From assembly GCF_037038585.1 (NCBI RefSeq), contig NC_092525.1:26934367-26998366 (forward strand): a stretch of DNA of 64,000 nucleotides, written 5' to 3'. The notes beneath the pieces are model-generated. The model was not told where the DNA came from. It saw nothing but the letters and a program-made list of their open reading frames with translations, and searched no databases. The first letter of the stretch is position 1. Every line of letters starts with the position of its first letter. A program made the translations under genes and the position numbers. Positions 58,969 through 64,000 of this stretch are shown here, piece after piece. This DNA comes from Patagioenas fasciata. Taxonomy: Eukaryota; Chordata; Aves; Columbiformes; Columbidae.

Positions 58969-61839
58969 AGATTTCTCAAGGAAGCTTTTTGAAAATTTAC
59001 CAAGCTGTGCGTTTATATATCTGCCTATATCCGTATATATCTGTAGTGTATTAATCACTTGATTTTATGTGGTTTAAAAATAAGGTTTTTCTATGAAAAA
59101 ATAGTTAGACAGTAACAGTCAATGTTTTTACCTGTATTCTTTGTAGAATAACAGGAAAAGGTTCCTCCTTCTGGAATTCTGCACCTTTTGCTTTTAGGGC
59201 CAGAGCATTGTTATGTATTTGAACAGGGTTAAAGGTGTACCTTTGTGGTGCCCCTGGGAATTGATGATATTGGACGTGGTGCTTCCAAAAAAACTTCCGA
59301 AGTGGTTGAACCTTGTGAAATTTCAGTAAGGTCAGTAGCTACTGAAATAAAGTGCATATTCCTCATTTTAGAAAGAGAAAAAACATCAGAATATTGTTTC
59401 CATATAAAGATTTGTCAATAAACTCTCCTTGCTTTCCTTTGTGAAATCTCAGCAAGTATAAAATATTATGTATGGCTTCATTAGCTATGCAGGCATGAGA
59501 GGTAAAACAGTAGTATTGAAAATTCTTGGAAGTACTTGGTTCAACATTTTTAGAGGATTATCTTTTTTGGTAGCTTGGTGCTTGTGCAATTATTATATAA
59601 CCCATCATTCTAACCTGAAAATGTTTTTCTACTGGAGTATGACAAATTTTCAGCCTGTGATTGAAGTGTCTTGGTTTATATTGGTCGAGTTGCCATTGGA
59701 TGTGTAAAGCAATTTGCACAGTACTTTTCTGCTACTTTTCTATAGTGTGATCCAAAACAAATTCCTTTAGTCTTTCTCTTCATTACTATGGTGGTTCTGA
59801 GATGCACAAATGAAGCATGATTAGAGGATGTAACAGCTCCATCTGCGCTCTAAATACTGCCATAATGTAATAGTAGGAAGAGAGGTTAACATACACAGTT
59901 GTAGTGTTTCTGATCTCACTGTTCTTGCACTAGGTTAATATCACTGGTAGCCCCAAAGAAGAGTTTGTGATTGAAGCAGGGAAAAAGGGTGTAGAGGACT
60001 TGCATGTCTGCAGTAGATGTCTGTTTCCTTTATATTTGAAGCGAAACAGAAGAACTGACCTTCACCTTTTCTAAGAAGGAAGGAAGTTGGGATTTGTTAA
60101 ATTATTTGTTTTGGTTCTTTGAAGTAGATCACAACCTCAGTCATGCTTTCTACCCATTGCTGTATGCGTTTGTACAAAGGAATTAGAAAGGATGATTAGT
60201 ATGTTTGTGAATGCCACATTTAATTCTTCTTTTTTTTTTTTTTTTATCCCTGCAATGTTGGCATTCCTAAAGTGGGCAGAAGTGAAGGAGTTTTTCCTCA
60301 CCCTCTCTGAAATAAATTAATGCCCTTCATTTTGATTAATGAAAAGCTTAAGTTGTTGCAGTTATATATCTATTGAAGAAATGAAATCTTTACATATCAA
60401 ATGGACACATCTTTCAGTGGACACAGATCACATTCTTAAAAGCATATTTTAATACAACCAAAATTGTGGATATGGCTTGGCTAGGTGTGAAGATAATTCT
60501 CTCATTAAAAAAAGACTTTGAAATAGGTTCTGTACATTAACATTTAGTAGTGGCTTTTGGTGTCTAATGATCGATATCTGTATCCAAGAACTGAAAGACC
60601 AATTGTATATTGCTGTTTTCCTCAGCGAAGCTGCAAGAGTAGTCTGGCTGGTAATGCATTCAAAGTAATTTGTCTTATTATTATAGTAAGGTGTCTTATG
60701 AGAGTACGAATATATTAACAGTCAGATTGAAGGCATCTTGTATGAAGAATTTATTAAGAAATACTAATTAAGGACAGCAGTCATATTTAAGTGTTAAAGG
60801 AAGTGTAGGATTTCATGCCTTGATGTTTTGTGACAAGATGTATCAGCATTAGGACAGGTCAGGTGAAATGTGTCACTTAAATAACTTTATTTTTACAAAA
60901 CAACTTACAGTAGCTGAAAGAGGAGAAAATTAACAAAAAGTGTGAAAGTGGGAATATTTGACCTTAGAAATTAAATCTGCAAACATTAAATTTCAGCATT
61001 AATGCCCTGTGCTGGAAGTTAACCATTTCAGTGTAGAAAAACTGCTTTCCAAAGAAGTGATTGAACTCTGTTGATATTATATGCTTTAACTTAAAAGTGT
61101 AACAGGCATAATTTAAAAAAAGTCTTGATGTTGTGTTAACTCTGTCCTTTTTAATTTCTAAAACAATAGAAGTGAATTTCATTATTCTGAAGTGTGGATT
61201 TTTTGTCTTCTACTCTACTGTAGTCATAGAAAATGTGGCTGGAAAATTTGTTATCCATCTGCCATCCTGAAGACAGGCTGAGCTAAATATACATCATTCC
61301 TGACAGATGTTTGTTTGGCCTGTTTGTTTTTTTTTTTTTTGTTGTTTGGTTGGTTTTTTTTAATCTGTAATTATAGAGATTCCATGGTGTGTCTGGTGGT
61401 CTATTTGAATCCTTATTTATCTCTAGATGTTAAACAGCATAATAATCTTGATGTCTTTTGCTACACTGTAAACCCACTACTTGTCCTATGTCCAGCAAAT
61501 GTGAGAGTGGTGGGCTCCTTACCTCTTTTTAACACCTTTCACATAATAAAAACATTGTCTCCTCCTAATTTTACTGTTCAGATAAAAAGACTTTTCTCAA
61601 CTTCATTTTGTAAGTCTAGCGGGTTTGGACTCTGTTTTGTATGTCTGGTGTTTTGTTTTTTTCTCTTTGTATATTTTTGGTGGTTGGCTTTGGATGAATT
61701 CTGTACTTAAATCTAGATTTGATGGTCCAGCTAAACCCTTACCAGTACAGGGTAGATTTGAAAAATTACTTATTCTTTCCAACCTATGATACTCTCATTT
61801 AATCACTAAAATATGATTATTGTCCTTTTTGCATCAACC

Positions 61840-62090
61840 TAGAATTGTTGACTCATTCAGTCTGTGATTCACTGTAGCTCCATATCTGTCTCTGCAGAAC
61901 TGCTGCCTACTCAGTTGTTCCCATCTTGTAATTGTACAGTTGTAGGTTCCTGCTTTGCATCTATACTTATATAACTGCATCCTATTTTCAAACCACTCCT
62001 TCCATTTATCAAAATCATCTTGAGTTACAATTTTGTCCTTCAAAATGCTTTCAATCCCATTGTAGTTTGGAATCTCTTCTCTAGAATCTC
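61840..62090 (-). mobile_element. Ancient CR1/L3-like LINE fragment
   Basis: The minus-strand translation (61834-62043) reads LKDKIVTQDDFDKWKEWFEN, then MQLYKYRCKA and DRYGATVNHRLNES. This parallels the CR1/L3 reverse transcriptase end (RIRIQ-DLDKLEEW, MxFNxxKCKV, DLGVLVDxxLN). At the DNA level CAAACCACTCCTTCCATTTA and CAAAATCATCTTGAGT resemble the same region of old CR1/L3 copies. Highly diverged; boundaries approximate. Confidence 0.6.
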
Positions 62091-64000
62091 AGCTCGCAGA
62101 GATGAAAATATTAATTTTTGAACCTTGAAGTACATGTTATTCCCATTTGATAGGGACCTCTGAATACTCTTGCAATTTTTTTTCAGACAGCTTTGCATCC
62201 CATTTATAATAGTTAAGACTGTCTGACATGTACAATTCTCAGAAAATTATAGGGAAAAAAATTAAAGTTAAATCTGGTGCCGTTCTACTATCCATGCAAT
62301 GTATTATCTTGTTACAATAATACATTTCACTGGTTTAGCATGAGATTTTTTTTGACAGGAGTAAACTAAAAAAAAAAAACAGCTGCACTAGTCTGAGTGC
62401 TTGTCCTAAACTTTGTTGTGTTGTCTGCAGTCAAAATAAAATAGTCCATCCACCCTTTTAACATTAATTTTATCCTTTATAGGTGTTTGAAGCAGTACAT
62501 TACAAATAACATCATCTGCAACTAAACATTACCCAAGAAACTTAAAAATAGCTTTCTCCTGATGATTAATAGTTTCAGAATTCATATGCAGCTACTTAGT
62601 GCTGTTTGCAGATGTTGCCAGTAGAACCATGAAGGGAGGAAATGAACATGGTGTATCTGACAGAAACAAGTTTTAACTAAATATTCTCATCTGTTATGTT
62701 GGGTGTTGCAGGCCAGAATGTCTTTTAATCTTTTCCTAGCAGACAGTATTTCTTTTATTCAGTATGGCAGCTAGCAAAAACTTGCACAAGAGCTTGGAGT
62801 ATAAAAGCAAATGTTTGTGATACTTGTGAGGATTTTTCCTTTTAATAGATTCCTTTCCATCACCTCTCTAGAATAGTTGCTGACAAATTGATGCTTTGGT
62901 AAATCCTATTAAAATCAGTTGATTTGACTAATTATCAGCTGAGATGGTCTACTTAGAAGTTGATTTTATCAATCCTTTCTGTAGAACATGTTTAAATCGC
63001 GGTTTGAATGTAGATTTTTTTTTATTTTTTTAAGTAAAATACATAAAATTATAAGAGTTTCTGACCTGTTAGGTTTGACAAAGTCATTTGAGGTTGTAGA
63101 CTCCATGTACGGAAGTACGGGAAGATGAATTATTAAGTTAACGGTTGCCAGAATTCTTACTACATGATAGACCTCAGGTGAGGTTGTTCATAATCTGTGC
63201 TGTGACTTCATGTCATTGAGCCTATTCTCAGCCTATTTGTCTTTACAACTGAAGTGCCTGTCTGCAGAATGGAATAGATTTGATGAAGAGACTGTAGTCA
63301 AATGCTCTAGGTGAGGCAGGTGATGAGATATATTTCTTCTACCTATATATAGTTTCTCTTTTGTATTTTTTTTGTCCATCATTACAGTTACTTCTGCAGA
63401 AATATTTTAACCTCCTCTCCATCCACTCATGAGGTAGGGTGAACTGTTGTGTTACTTCAGCAATTCTGTATTTAAAGGTGACTCTCATTTCAAACCAAAA
63501 CCATTCAAACTTAGAGTATTTATATGCTGTTAATCAGGAACAGATCACCTTTCTGATATGAGATGTTACGTCGTTTTGCTTATACAGCTAGCTGGTGGAT
63601 TTTAATGAGCAAAACTGGATACAGTTCCACTCCTGAAGTAACTTTTGACTAGTTCCTTTGGTAAACTCAGGGCTCTGAATGAGTGTTTTTGCTGATCATT
63701 CTGGAAAATGGGTCTGGGAGTGAAAAACCTACAAGACTTTGCAAGAAAAAATGAGTCCTTTTTCTTACACACACTTTTATTTGTTGGAAAATACATTATT
63801 ACTGGACCAGGTGGTAGTAATAAACCTTTCTGCTATGGAGCTGCAATGTAGTGTTTGAAAACTATTTGCATAATATAAGAGTTGTATAGCTCTAGCTGTT
63901 TGTCTTAGCAGTCTTAAGCTAAGAGAACCTGTAAACCGGACACCAAGGCAGATGTGTCAGCTCAAGTCTATGTAGTTATGGCTAGCAAAAAAGTTTTCTT

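Larger units (their letters stand above)
58267..64000 (+). other. CAMSAP2: CAMSAP2 intron 1 (continues beyond window)
   Basis: No second CAMSAP2 exon was found; the expected continuation (ENVPEELQEPFY-like) is absent. A very long first intron is known in mammals. Contents seen: a 48-bp spaced duplication (58896-58968), T-rich runs (about 60230-60246 and 61325-61341) and an old CR1/L3-like fragment (61840-62090). Confidence 0.8.

Noticed and set aside
1-64000. CRISPR arrays, bacterial operons, tRNA or rRNA genes
   Set aside because: No regularly spaced palindromic repeats, no prokaryote-type gene packing and no RNA gene structure were seen. The genes are intron-rich vertebrate genes.

Overview
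The window looks like avian nuclear DNA. The only interspersed repeats I can recognise are CR1-type LINEs. I see no L1 or Alu-like elements. The intergenic DNA is AT-rich, with three sharp CpG islands, one at each gene start. Three vertebrate genes are recognisable by exon-by-exon translation, in the order KIF14 - DDX59 - CAMSAP2, the same order as on human 1q32. A non-avian sauropsid such as a turtle or crocodilian cannot be fully excluded, but low repeat density and short introns favour a bird. The species cannot be read from the sequence.

Layout. (1) About 1.4-27.2 kb, minus strand: KIF14, a mitotic kinesin. It is complete at its 5' end and lacks roughly the last 200 codons, which lie beyond position 1. 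I could chain 26 coding exons in consistent phase into 1445 codons. One intron (7396-7739) has a GC-AG boundary. A near-complete but disabled 3.9-kb CR1 sits in the intron before exon 18. (2) 27.5-28.95 kb: a short spacer. (3) About 29.0-38.6 kb, minus strand: DDX59, a complete 624-codon RNA helicase in seven coding exons, with a CR1 fragment in its last intron. (4) About 39-56.9 kb: a roughly 18-kb gene-poor interval in which I can support only one CR1 3' fragment and simple repeats. (5) 57-64 kb, plus strand: CpG island, first coding exon and start of intron 1 of CAMSAP2, with an old CR1/L3-like fragment in the intron.

The genes are independent transcription units. KIF14 acts in the spindle midzone and cytokinesis, DDX59 is a helicase linked to ciliary signalling, and CAMSAP2 binds microtubule minus ends. 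Each has its own CpG-island promoter. The KIF14 promoter carries a CCAAT/CHR pair typical of G2/M genes.

Points worth checking: DDX59 motif II reads DEVD instead of DEAD. The KIF14 motor has Cys in place of the near-invariant Arg after DLAGSE. A 65-bp direct duplication flanks KIF14 exon 22. CAMSAP2 has an ATG-TAA start-stop element in good Kozak context 30 nt before its start codon, overlapping a GTAAGT donor. I found no wholly new genetic system.
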